From positions 1 through 15,132 of the forward strand of contig CAYRXH010000062.1 of assembly GCA_964428185.1 (NCBI GenBank): a DNA stretch of 15,132 bases, written 5' to 3'. The stretch comes from CAYMAZ01 sp964428185 (GTDB taxonomy: Bacteria; Bacteroidota; Bacteroidia; Bacteroidales; DTU049). The translations under genes and the position numbers were made by a program. A model generated the notes under the pieces. That model made no database searches. It saw only the letters and a program-made list of their open reading frames with translations, and had not been told where the DNA came from. Positions 1 through 6,732 of this stretch are shown in pieces (position 1 is the first letter of the stretch; every line of letters starts with the position of its first letter).

Positions 1-57
1 CTACCACAAATCCCGAAAAATACCAGAATGAATGAATTTCTGAAATTCTTCGCTTTG

Positions 58-137
58 GCATTGCTCAGCACAAGCGCTTAGCTCTGAATGACAATGTCAT
101 TCAGAAGGATTGAGGAGCGAAAACCATTAGGCAATGC
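58..137. repeat. palindromic intergenic repeat (REP-like)
   Basis: The centre is a near-perfect palindrome at 84-104, with arms CTGAATGACA and TGTCATTCAG around one unpaired A. Weaker outer symmetry is given by GCATTGC (58-64) and GCAATGC (131-137). The right arm continues as AAGGATTGAGGAGCGAA, and a related TTCTTCGCT stretch lies to the left. Similar tgtcattc-type palindromes are common between genes in Bacteroidota, but I assign this one by its shape only. No open frame here looks coding. Confidence 0.5.
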
Positions 138-222
138 TATTTTTGATTTTTTTGATTTTTTCGCACTTGCCCCTTGCCCCTGAAGGGGAAATGGCATCGT
201 GCCTCGAAAAATCAAAAAATAG
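137..222. repeat. long hairpin repeat, copy 1
   Basis: AT-rich arms at about 137-166 and 199-222 are imperfect reverse complements (CTATTTTT...GATTTTTTCGCAC against GTGCCTCGAAAAATC...AAAAATAG). They enclose an inner GC-rich hairpin, CCCCTGAAGGGG (177-188). The left arm has an extra tandem TTTTTGAT-like segment. The central motif from TTGCC to GGCAT (174-197) recurs in a second hairpin at 298-321, so the two appear to be diverged copies of one small hairpin element. Confidence 0.5.
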
Positions 223-275
223 TATACACATTGATCCAACATTCTGCAATTCCGAAGTATCTCTGAGTGGGTGAG

Positions 276-336
276 TTTAATTTTTTTCCATTGCTTTTTG
301 CCACCTGAAGGGAAAAGGCATGGCATAAAGATTAAA
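276..336. repeat. long hairpin repeat, copy 2
   Basis: Arms TTTAAT (276-281) and ATTAAA (331-336), with imperfect pairing inside, enclose a centre at 298-321 that reads TTGCC, then CCTGAAGGG, then GGCAT. The same centre occurs at 174-197 with a few substitutions and a one-base shift, suggesting common origin. A further small palindrome (ATGGTT 380-385 with AACCAT 400-405) lies just downstream. No gene is supported here. Confidence 0.45.
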
Positions 337-416
337 TTTTGATAATACTTTAAAAATCTCTTCGGGTGAAGAAGCAGCAATGGTTGAATTAAAAAATCAA
401 ACCATAAACTAGTTTT

Positions 417-450
417 AAAAAAACCGCTCACTTCTGAGCAGTTTTTTTTA
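417..450 (-). terminator. Rho-independent terminator of the EF-G paralogue gene
   Basis: Read on the minus strand, ACTGCTCA and TGAGCGGT form an 8-bp stem (one G-T wobble) around a GAAG loop. The stem is followed by a run of T. It lies 16 bases past the stop codon of the EF-G-like gene. The A-run on the other side means it could also work on plus-strand transcripts. Confidence 0.85.
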
Positions 451-465
451 TCTTAAACAAAATGC

Positions 466-2601
466 TTATTCATCTTCTTTCTCTTGTTCTTCGTATGCCT
501 TAAGCAGGGCTGTCTGAACATCGGGTGGCACCTGCTGGTACTCGTTGAATTTCATTGTGTAGGTAGCCTTTCCGCTGGTAATTGAGCTCAGCGAGGTTGA
601 ATATCTGTTCATCTCAGCCAGAGGAACCCGGGCTCTGATTTTCTGATAATTTCCTTCGCTGTCCATTCCCATCACCACAGCTCTTCTTCCCTGAAGATCG
701 GTCATCACATCACCCATACGATCGGCGGGGACAAATACTTCAACATCATAAATAGGTTCAAGAATTTTTGGTCCTGCATTTTTGAACGCTTCTTTAAATG
801 CATTCCGTCCGGCAAGTTTGAATGAAATTTCATTTGAATCAACCGGATGCATTTTGCCGTCATATATATAGACAGAAATATCACGTGCATAGGAACCGGT
901 GAGAGGACCTTCTTCCATTTTTTCATTGATCCCTTTCAGAATTGCCGGCATAAAACGGGCATCAATGGCACCACCAACAATACAGTTATTAAAGATCAGC
1001 TTTCCGCCCCAGGGCATTTCATACTCTTCTGTACCTCTTACGGGAAATTCGGTTGGCTTAGGCATATTTTCGCTGTAGGGCTGAATCATCATGTGTACCT
1101 CTCCAAACTGTCCTGCACCACCGGATTGTTTTTTGTGGCGGTACATTGATTTTGCAGGCTTGGTAATGGTTTCACGGTACTGAATTTTTGGAGTTAAAAA
1201 CTCAATGGGAATTTTTTCAAGAGTTTCAATCTGCCACTTGGCAATATTGATATGGAGTTCACCCTGCCCTTCCACAATCATCTGTTTCAGTTCTTTGGAA
1301 TAGAAATAAATGAAGGTAGGATCAATTTTATGCATTTCATTCATAATTCCGCCAAGCTTTTCGTCATCAGAGCTGCTGACAGCTTTAATAGCCGTGCGGT
1401 ATTTGGGATCAGGATAGATGATCGGTTCAATTTCGTCGCTACTGTTTTTGGGACCGGTGAGGGTTTGATTGGTTCCCACATTTTTCAGTTTGATTGTTGA
1501 TCCGATATCTCCTGCAACAATTTTGTCAATTTTTTCGCGGTTTTTCCCGGCAGTGATAAACAACTGGCTGGCACGCTCCTTACTTCCGTTTGTGCTGTTA
1601 ATCACATCCATACTTTCAGTAATTGTACCAGAGCACACTTTAAAGAAAGAAACTTCTCCCAGATGAGATTCAATTGCTGTTTTAAAAATGAAGGCAGTTA
1701 GGGGTTCTCCTGCAGCACATTTCACATCTTTTCCTTCCTTGGTCTTTGCTGGTGCTACTTCATCAGGGGCAGGAAGAGAACTTGTCACAAAATCAAGAAG
1801 TCTGTCAATCCCCATATTCAGTTTTGCACTGACACAGAACAATGGATAGATATTGCGTTGTTTAATAGATTCAACAAGACCTTTTGAGATTTCTTCTTCT
1901 GAAAGGGTGCCGTTTTCAAAATATTTTTCCATCAAGGCTTCATCACTTTCAGCAGCTGCTTCGATGATCTGATTTCTTAATTCTTCTGCTTTGCCCATCA
2001 TATCAGCAGGAATATCAGAAACCTGTGCTTTTCCACCTTCGTTTGCATATTTATAAAGTTTCATTGAAATGACATCAACAATGGCATTGAAACCTCCTCC
2101 TGTAACAACAGGAAACTGTGTTGGTATCACTTTGTTTCCAAACTGTGTATGAAGGTCATTCAGCGTTTCTTCAAAATTTGCTTTTTCATGTTCCAGTTGG
2201 TTTACAACAAACACAACAGGTTTTTCATACCGTGTGGTATAACGCCAGGTTATTTCTGTTCCGACTTCAACGCCGTTCTGGGCATTAACAACCAGTACTG
2301 ATGTTTCTGCAACCTTAAGAGCTGCAATCACTTCACCCACAAAATCATCAAATCCCGGAGTATCAATAATATTCACTTTCTTTCCGGCATGTTCAGCGTA
2401 CAAAACTGTAGAAAACACTGAGTTCTGACGTTCTATTTCAATTTCTCTGTAGTCGGAAACAGTGTTTTTGTCTTCTATTGTGCCACGACGTTTAATGACA
2501 CCACCTTCATAAAGGAGAGCTTCAGCAAGAGTGGTCTTTCCAGATTTTGCACCGCCTACAAGTGCTATGTTTCTGATTTCATTTGTTTGATAAACCTTCA
2601 T
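466..2601 (-). CDS. fusA: elongation factor G paralogue (EF-G2-like) with altered GTPase motifs
   Basis: A 711-residue protein with complete EF-G domain order: GTPase domain (about 1-290), domain II (about 300-390), III (about 405-480), IV (about 485-610, including the SGGAGQFGEV loop) and V (about 615-695). EF-G drives tRNA-mRNA translocation on the ribosome. The motifs depart from housekeeping EF-G. The P-loop is GGAKSGKT (16-23) rather than GHxDxGKT. The G2 region reads ERQNS (57-61) where ERGIT is usual. G3 is DTPGF (80-84), so the catalytic histidine is Phe. G4 is NQLE (134-137) in place of NKxD. This fits the EF-G2 paralogue class; a Bacteroides EF-G2 has been reported to act without GTP hydrolysis. 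A canonical fusA is expected elsewhere in the genome. The gene stands alone, with its own -7 box upstream and a strong terminator downstream. The family is certain; loss of GTPase activity is inferred. Confidence 0.93.
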   Translation of the reverse strand: MKVYQTNEIRNIALVGGAKSGKTTLAEALLYEGGVIKRRGTIEDKNTVSDYREIEIERQNSVFSTVLYAEHAGKKVNIIDTPGFDDFVGEVIAALKVAETSVLVVNAQNGVEVGTEITWRYTTRYEKPVVFVVNQLEHEKANFEETLNDLHTQFGNKVIPTQFPVVTGGGFNAIVDVISMKLYKYANEGGKAQVSDIPADMMGKAEELRNQIIEAAAESDEALMEKYFENGTLSEEEISKGLVESIKQRNIYPLFCVSAKLNMGIDRLLDFVTSSLPAPDEVAPAKTKEGKDVKCAAGEPLTAFIFKTAIESHLGEVSFFKVCSGTITESMDVINSTNGSKERASQLFITAGKNREKIDKIVAGDIGSTIKLKNVGTNQTLTGPKNSSDEIEPIIYPDPKYRTAIKAVSSSDDEKLGGIMNEMHKIDPTFIYFYSKELKQMIVEGQGELHINIAKWQIETLEKIPIEFLTPKIQYRETITKPAKSMYRHKKQSGGAGQFGEVHMMIQPYSENMPKPTEFPVRGTEEYEMPWGGKLIFNNCIVGGAIDARFMPAILKGINEKMEEGPLTGSYARDISVYIYDGKMHPVDSNEISFKLAGRNAFKEAFKNAGPKILEPIYDVEVFVPADRMGDVMTDLQGRRAVVMGMDSEGNYQKIRARVPLAEMNRYSTSLSSITSGKATYTMKFNEYQQVPPDVQTALLKAYEEQEKEDE

Positions 2602-2646
2602 AATCTTTGATATTCAAATTTTTAAGTCATTTTTTAAAAGAAAGTG

Positions 2647-2654
2647 CAAAGTTA
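2647..2654 (-). promoter_or_regulatory. candidate -7 promoter box for the EF-G paralogue
   Basis: The minus strand reads TAACTTTG, a full match to the Bacteroidota TAnnTTTG -7 element, 45 bases upstream of the ATG. I see no clear TTG -33 element at the usual spacing, so the call rests on the -7 box and its position. Confidence 0.5.
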
Positions 2655-2837
2655 AGAAATTATTGGTAAATGGGGTAATTTATTCCTTGTTTTTCTGCAA
2701 ATTTTTCCTGTTTTATGAATCTATTGTATCTCTTTTTTCTCTGAAATATCTGCCTAGCATATTTGCAAATTCAACCAGTCAATCACAAACCCTTCTTTTA
2801 TGTAATATTTTTTCTGTAAACATGATTTTGAGTTAAT

Positions 2838-3050
2838 CCCAAATCCGTCTCATTAGACTCATTATCTCTAATGACCGTCATTAGAAAATGATTTTTGTAA
2901 TATTCAGATTATCAATAGTTTTGATGCTATATATCTATTAAAAAATTTTGTTTTTTTGCTGTAAGATTTTCTTACTAGTTATGAAAGCATTACATTTAGA
3001 TTCTACCGACAAAGAAATAACTATCAAATAATTCCAATGACGGATTTGGG
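2838..3050. repeat. inverted-repeat-bounded (MITE-like) intergenic element
   Basis: CCCAAATCCGTC at 2838-2849 is matched exactly by its reverse complement GACGGATTTGGG at 3039-3050, and similarity extends inward (CATT/AATG). The 189 bases between the arms are AT-rich, with no plausible gene. Next to the left arm is a 7-bp stem, CATTAGA (2851-2857) with TCTAATG (2867-2873). TTAAT occurs just outside the left arm and 4 bases beyond the right arm, which is only a weak hint of a target duplication. The right arm ends 4 bases from the stop codon of the ceramidase-like gene. The rest of the 2602-3054 spacer holds only the EF-G promoter. Confidence 0.5.
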
Positions 3051-3054
3051 TTTA

Positions 3055-3759
3055 TTAATTTTTGGCTTCTTTGATATTCTTGTTTCCTGATTGATCTATT
3101 TTGTTTTGTTTAGTAATAAACAGACCCAAAAAAAATGTTCCTGCTGCAGAGAAAATATGCCACAACCAATGAGTTCCTGCTTTGAATAACTGATCCGGAA
3201 AATCATCATACCAACGCATAAAAAGTGCAATGGCAAAAAGGAACACTGAAATCAGCAACAATCCAAATCCCTGAAATTTTGTTTTTTTCAGCAAAAACCA
3301 AGCAGGAATAAACATATACATGCCTGTCAGAAAGTAGGAAATATTAATGGCTGTCTGTAGTTCAAACAAAACAAACCCCAGAAATCTCACTCCTACAAAA
3401 CCAACAAGAAAAATGATTGCCCAAACTATTTTTCTGTATGCCATCCATAAAAACCAAGCTCCCAATGATAAGGTAAGAATAAAAACAGGCATCACATCAA
3501 GCCACATTAGCCAGGGAGAAGATCTGAACGAGTGATAAAGGGCACTTCCTAATCCACCTGCTAGCAGAAGAGGACTGGCAAAATACACAATAAGCACGTT
3601 TTTCCTGTATGTTGGATACAGTGTTATCAGAAACCAGAACACAGGAATCAGATACACCAGAGATGAAACAGCATTCCAGGGCTCAATCAGACCATCACGA
3701 ACTGCAGTTTCAAAATACACAGGGCCTCCATCACTAACAGATGGATGTGATGTAATCAT
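3055..3759 (-). CDS. ceramidase-like (CREST superfamily) membrane protein
   Basis: A 234-residue, strongly hydrophobic protein with about seven membrane segments. It has the residue pattern of the alkaline ceramidase / CREST hydrolase group: an N-terminal E-x(8)-EPWN segment (E17, E26, N29), then S72 and H76 in GSALYHS, D88, and a final HWLWH (H197, H201). In the family these Ser, His and Asp residues bind a metal and catalyse amide hydrolysis of ceramides. The true substrate here cannot be read from sequence. It is the last gene of the six-gene operon, 21 bases after lgt. Because a ComA-like enzyme sits in the same operon, a sulfonolipid or other N-acyl lipid substrate is possible, but that is inference. 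No terminator is evident downstream; an inverted-repeat element begins 4 bases past the stop. Confidence 0.75.
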   Translation of the reverse strand: MITSHPSVSDGGPVYFETAVRDGLIEPWNAVSSLVYLIPVFWFLITLYPTYRKNVLIVYFASPLLLAGGLGSALYHSFRSSPWLMWLDVMPVFILTLSLGAWFLWMAYRKIVWAIIFLVGFVGVRFLGFVLFELQTAINISYFLTGMYMFIPAWFLLKKTKFQGFGLLLISVFLFAIALFMRWYDDFPDQLFKAGTHWLWHIFSAAGTFFLGLFITKQNKIDQSGNKNIKEAKN

Positions 3760-3780
3760 AGGATGCCTTGTTTTGTTAAT

Positions 3781-4593
3781 TTATTTCAGTGTTTTGTTTT
3801 CGGTGATTGGGATTTTTCGTGAAAGAAACAACAAGACAATTCCAACCACAATGAAGGGCAAGCTAAGAATCTGTCCCATATTAATTATCATTCCTTCTTC
3901 AAATCCCACCTGCACTTCCTTGACAAATTCGATAAAAAACCTGGCACCAAAGACCAGTATCATAAACCACCCTATCATTACTCCCCGAGGAGTATTGATT
4001 TTTTTCCGGTTATAGAGGATCCACAGAAACACAAAAATTCCCAAATAACACAATGCTTCGTAGATTTGGGTGGGGTGTTTTGCCACAGTCTGACCATCCC
4101 TTACAAATACAAACCCCCATGGAAGCGATGTCTCGTGCCCATATATTTCTGAATTCATCAGGTTTCCAATACGTATAAAAGCACCTGCCAGTGCAGTGGG
4201 AAGGCTCATTCTGTCGAGAATCCAAACATAACGCGGAAATTTTTGCTTGGCATAAAACCACAGGGCAATGAACAGACCTATGGTACCTCCATGACTTGCA
4301 AGTCCTCCCTCCCAGATTTTGAACACTTCCAAAGGATTTTCAAAGAAATATCTGGGCTCATAAAACAACACATGACCAAGTCTGGCACCTACTACAGCAC
4401 CAATGAATACCCAAACAGAAAGACGGTCAACCTCATTAATATCAATTCCTTCTATTTTGAAAAAACGTTTGAAAATATAATACCCTGTGATAAAACCGAG
4501 TACGAATAACAATCCGTAATAGCGTATGGTGATCGGACCGATTGAAAAAATTTCGGGAGACACATCCCAAACAACTGAAAGAAATGTAGCCAT
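3781..4593 (-). CDS. lgt: prolipoprotein diacylglyceryl transferase Lgt
   Basis: This inner-membrane enzyme moves diacylglycerol from phosphatidylglycerol to the lipobox cysteine of prolipoproteins, the first step of lipoprotein maturation. With the ATG at 4593 it has 270 residues, the normal family length. The hallmarks are all present: RYYG (24-27), GARLGH (69-74), HGG (H101), RIGNLMNSE (R141 to E149, the Lgt signature), HPTQIYE (H173) and GARFFIEF (R218, E222). These match the E. coli residues H103, R143, E151, H196, R239 and E243. A TTG at 4605 would add four residues and overlap the preceding gene; I prefer the ATG, which lies 4 bases past that gene's stop. It follows a half-length Lgt paralogue in the operon. 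Confidence 0.95.
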   Translation of the reverse strand: MATFLSVVWDVSPEIFSIGPITIRYYGLLFVLGFITGYYIFKRFFKIEGIDINEVDRLSVWVFIGAVVGARLGHVLFYEPRYFFENPLEVFKIWEGGLASHGGTIGLFIALWFYAKQKFPRYVWILDRMSLPTALAGAFIRIGNLMNSEIYGHETSLPWGFVFVRDGQTVAKHPTQIYEALCYLGIFVFLWILYNRKKINTPRGVMIGWFMILVFGARFFIEFVKEVQVGFEEGMIINMGQILSLPFIVVGIVLLFLSRKIPITENKTLK

Positions 4594-4597
4594 ATTA

Positions 4598-4990
4598 TTA
4601 TTCAATTAACATTTTATGCACCTTTTGCGGTGGCTGAATAGATTTTCTTCTGTAAACAACATTGAGTAGTGCTACCCTTCCTATAACAAAGGGAATGCTG
4701 AGCAACTGTCCCTTATTCAAAACCATCTCCTTTTCAAAATCAACCTGAGGTTGTTTAAGGAACTCAACAAGAAAACGGGCAGATGAAAAAAGCAGCAAAT
4801 ACCATCCAGTAAGCAATCCCTGTGGAGTATCTTTTTTATATTTTCCGTAGAGCAAAAAAAGCAAAACAAATACACCAACATAGCAAATTGCTTCGTATAT
4901 CTGTGTGGGATGTTTTGGCAGGTTTTCTGCGGTTCTTACAAAGAAAAACCCTGCCAAAATATCCCAGTTTACCAATAATGATTTATTCAT
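4598..4990 (-). CDS. half-length Lgt paralogue (C-terminal half only)
   Basis: A 130-residue protein that aligns only with the C-terminal half of the Lgt next to it, from about Lgt residue 150 onward. Shared blocks are GFFFVR near 14-19, KHPTQIYEA (26-34), TPQGLLTGW (55-63), SARFLVEF (70-77, with R72 and E76 matching catalytic-region R218 and E222), and the NKGQLLSIP tail. The N-terminal half, with the HGG histidine and the R/E of the Lgt signature, is missing, so it should not be an Lgt enzyme by itself. The reading frame is intact. It is coupled to the preceding gene by an ATGA overlap and ends 4 bases before the lgt ATG. It could be a decayed tandem duplicate or a maintained partner or regulator of Lgt. 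Homology is clear; function is unknown. Confidence 0.8.
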   Translation of the reverse strand: MNKSLLVNWDILAGFFFVRTAENLPKHPTQIYEAICYVGVFVLLFLLYGKYKKDTPQGLLTGWYLLLFSSARFLVEFLKQPQVDFEKEMVLNKGQLLSIPFVIGRVALLNVVYRRKSIQPPQKVHKMLIE

Positions 4991-5931
4991 TCTGTTGATT
5001 GTTTTTTGTTTCTGGCAGCGATGGTTTCAGTCACTGCAATCACTGCGATACCAATGACAATAAATGCAAGAGCAATCAATAGTTCCGTATTGAAATCCTC
5101 AGGATGTGTCCAGTGATAATTTTCAACGATCTTATCTCCGCTTCTGCTAAGAATTAACTCTCCGTCATTGCCAGTTTTCCAGACAGGAATTTTCCATGGC
5201 CAAATAATCAATAATGATCCGAACATAAAACCCGAAAGCGTGGCGATTGTCTGATTTCTGAATTTCCGGAAAATCCACGATAATATATAGGAAAATCCTA
5301 TTAATCCAACTCCTGCTCCAATGAAAACAGGAATTAGGATTGATAAATCCACATCATTGACAGCCTTGATCATGACCAGTTCATAGTTTCCCATAAGTAT
5401 CAGCACAAAAGATCCGCTCACTCCGGGTAAAATCATGCTGCATGCAGCAACAGCACCACATAAAATCAGGTACATAAATCCGGTATTTTCTCCCATTGGT
5501 TTAAGCACAGCCATCAGCACGGCAACGGCTGTTCCGAAAGCAAAGAAAAGTACAACAATCGCATTCCATTTGCTAACAGTTCGACCAACAAACCAAACAG
5601 AAGCCAGGACAAGTCCGAAGAAAAATGCCCAAAGATAAGCGGGATACACAGCAAAAAGATACTCAAACAAGCGGGCAACTGAAACAATGGCGATAATAAT
5701 TCCTGCTCCCAACACCATGGCAAACACAAGATCAGTATGTTTCAGCCACTTAGAAAATTTTCCGGTAAAAATAAGCCTTGCGGATTCAATACTCAAAGTG
5801 TTTTTTATGGCATTGATGATTCTTTCAAAAATACCCGTTATCAATGCAATGGTGCCTCCGGATACTCCCGGTATCACATTGGCGATACCCATGGCCAGAC
5901 CTTTGAGAAAAACATATATATAATGGTGCAT
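4987..5931 (-). CDS. popT: DUF368 / PopT-family undecaprenyl phosphate transporter
   Basis: A 314-residue membrane protein with about eight to nine hydrophobic segments. It has the two inverted-repeat signatures of DUF368: NVIPGVSGGT near 18-27 and MILPGVSGSF near 166-175. DUF368 proteins, named PopT, have been shown to recycle undecaprenyl phosphate across the cytoplasmic membrane, returning the lipid carrier for peptidoglycan and O-antigen synthesis. Length and motif spacing are normal. It starts 14 bases after the ComA-like gene, and its TGA overlaps the ATG of the half-Lgt gene, which implies translational coupling. Its place beside Lgt supports an envelope-biogenesis operon. The family call is secure; the transported lipid is inferred from relatives. 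Confidence 0.9.
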   Translation of the reverse strand: MHHYIYVFLKGLAMGIANVIPGVSGGTIALITGIFERIINAIKNTLSIESARLIFTGKFSKWLKHTDLVFAMVLGAGIIIAIVSVARLFEYLFAVYPAYLWAFFFGLVLASVWFVGRTVSKWNAIVVLFFAFGTAVAVLMAVLKPMGENTGFMYLILCGAVAACSMILPGVSGSFVLILMGNYELVMIKAVNDVDLSILIPVFIGAGVGLIGFSYILSWIFRKFRNQTIATLSGFMFGSLLIIWPWKIPVWKTGNDGELILSRSGDKIVENYHWTHPEDFNTELLIALAFIVIGIAVIAVTETIAARNKKQSTE

Positions 5932-5945
5932 ATTTTTTATGAAAA

Positions 5946-6728
5946 TTAGAAATCCTTCAATTGATCGGGAAGAAAATCAAAAAAAGTATCACCCCTCAGG
6001 CCAAGTCGCAGGGCTTCAAGTGCAGCTATTTCATTGGGGGCTATGTTTCCCAGATTCACATTTGGTCCAAATTGCTTAATGAACCAAACCTGCTGTGTCT
6101 TATTAGGGGCTTCCCACATAATTCTGTCTTTCTGTGTTTTGGAACTGATCAGATCAATAAGCTCTGTTTTGGGCTTTCCTGCAGAATCATAAATACCTAC
6201 ATTTCCCCCTTCGCGTGCTTCGGCAATGACAATTGAGGAGCCAGCTTCCATTTCCAGGTTCATCTGTCTGACCCATTCATCATCCGAAAGTATAAGATCT
6301 GCCTGCTTACTACCCACTTCAGAAAGTACTGTAAAATGATCAGAAAAATCATTGATTATATCAAGTTTCAGATCATGGGGAATCTGCATTGATCCATCAG
6401 AAATTTCAACATGATCGAGGTTAAACCTCCTTAGCACAGCAATATAATCCTCAATTGCATTTCTTATTAAAAACGCCTCAAAAAGAGTTCCACCGAAATA
6501 TACACTTATGCCGGATTTTTGATAAAACCTTATTTTTTCAGATAACCGATTGGTAATCAAGGATGTGCCAAAACCAAGTTTTACAAAATCAATAAGATGG
6601 CCACAGGAATCTACCATGTTTTCGGCTTCAGCAAGACTTAATCCTTTGTCCATAACCATTGTAATACCTGTTTTTCTGGGGCGGTTTTCTCGCTCCGGAA
6701 GAAAGGGAATGTTATAATTGGCAAACAT
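5946..6728 (-). CDS. comA: phosphosulfolactate synthase (ComA family)
   Basis: A 260-residue TIM-barrel protein. ComA adds sulfite to phosphoenolpyruvate to give (2R)-phospho-3-sulfolactate, the first step of coenzyme M synthesis in methanogens. Family blocks are visible in order: KTGITMVMDKG (19-29), DFVKLGFGTS (47-56), GGTLFEAF (79-86), VEISDGS (106-112), VLSEVGSK (133-140), VIAEAREGGNVGIYD (167-181), MWEAP (203-207) and NLGNI (226-230). Bacteria of this kind do not make coenzyme M, so the product may feed another sulfonate. Many Bacteroidota make sulfonolipids from cysteate, and a sulfolactate route is a possible link, but this is inference. It begins 4 bases after the TPR gene and precedes popT in the operon. 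The cytoplasmic location fits the lack of a signal peptide. Confidence 0.88.
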   Translation of the reverse strand: MFANYNIPFLPERENRPRKTGITMVMDKGLSLAEAENMVDSCGHLIDFVKLGFGTSLITNRLSEKIRFYQKSGISVYFGGTLFEAFLIRNAIEDYIAVLRRFNLDHVEISDGSMQIPHDLKLDIINDFSDHFTVLSEVGSKQADLILSDDEWVRQMNLEMEAGSSIVIAEAREGGNVGIYDSAGKPKTELIDLISSKTQKDRIMWEAPNKTQQVWFIKQFGPNVNLGNIAPNEIAALEALRLGLRGDTFFDFLPDQLKDF

Positions 6729-6732
6729 AATC

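Noticed and set aside
78..431. Minus-strand open frame of 117 codons
   Set aside because: It starts inside the EF-G terminator hairpin and crosses all the intergenic palindromes; its composition is low-complexity and it resembles no family.
847..1149. Plus-strand open frame of 100 codons inside the EF-G gene
   Set aside because: It is antisense to the conserved domain III-IV region of EF-G and shows no recognisable protein features.
4593..4605. TTG start for lgt at 4605
   Set aside because: It adds only MNNN before the ATG, overlaps the half-Lgt gene and is not needed for family length; the ATG at 4593 is preferred.
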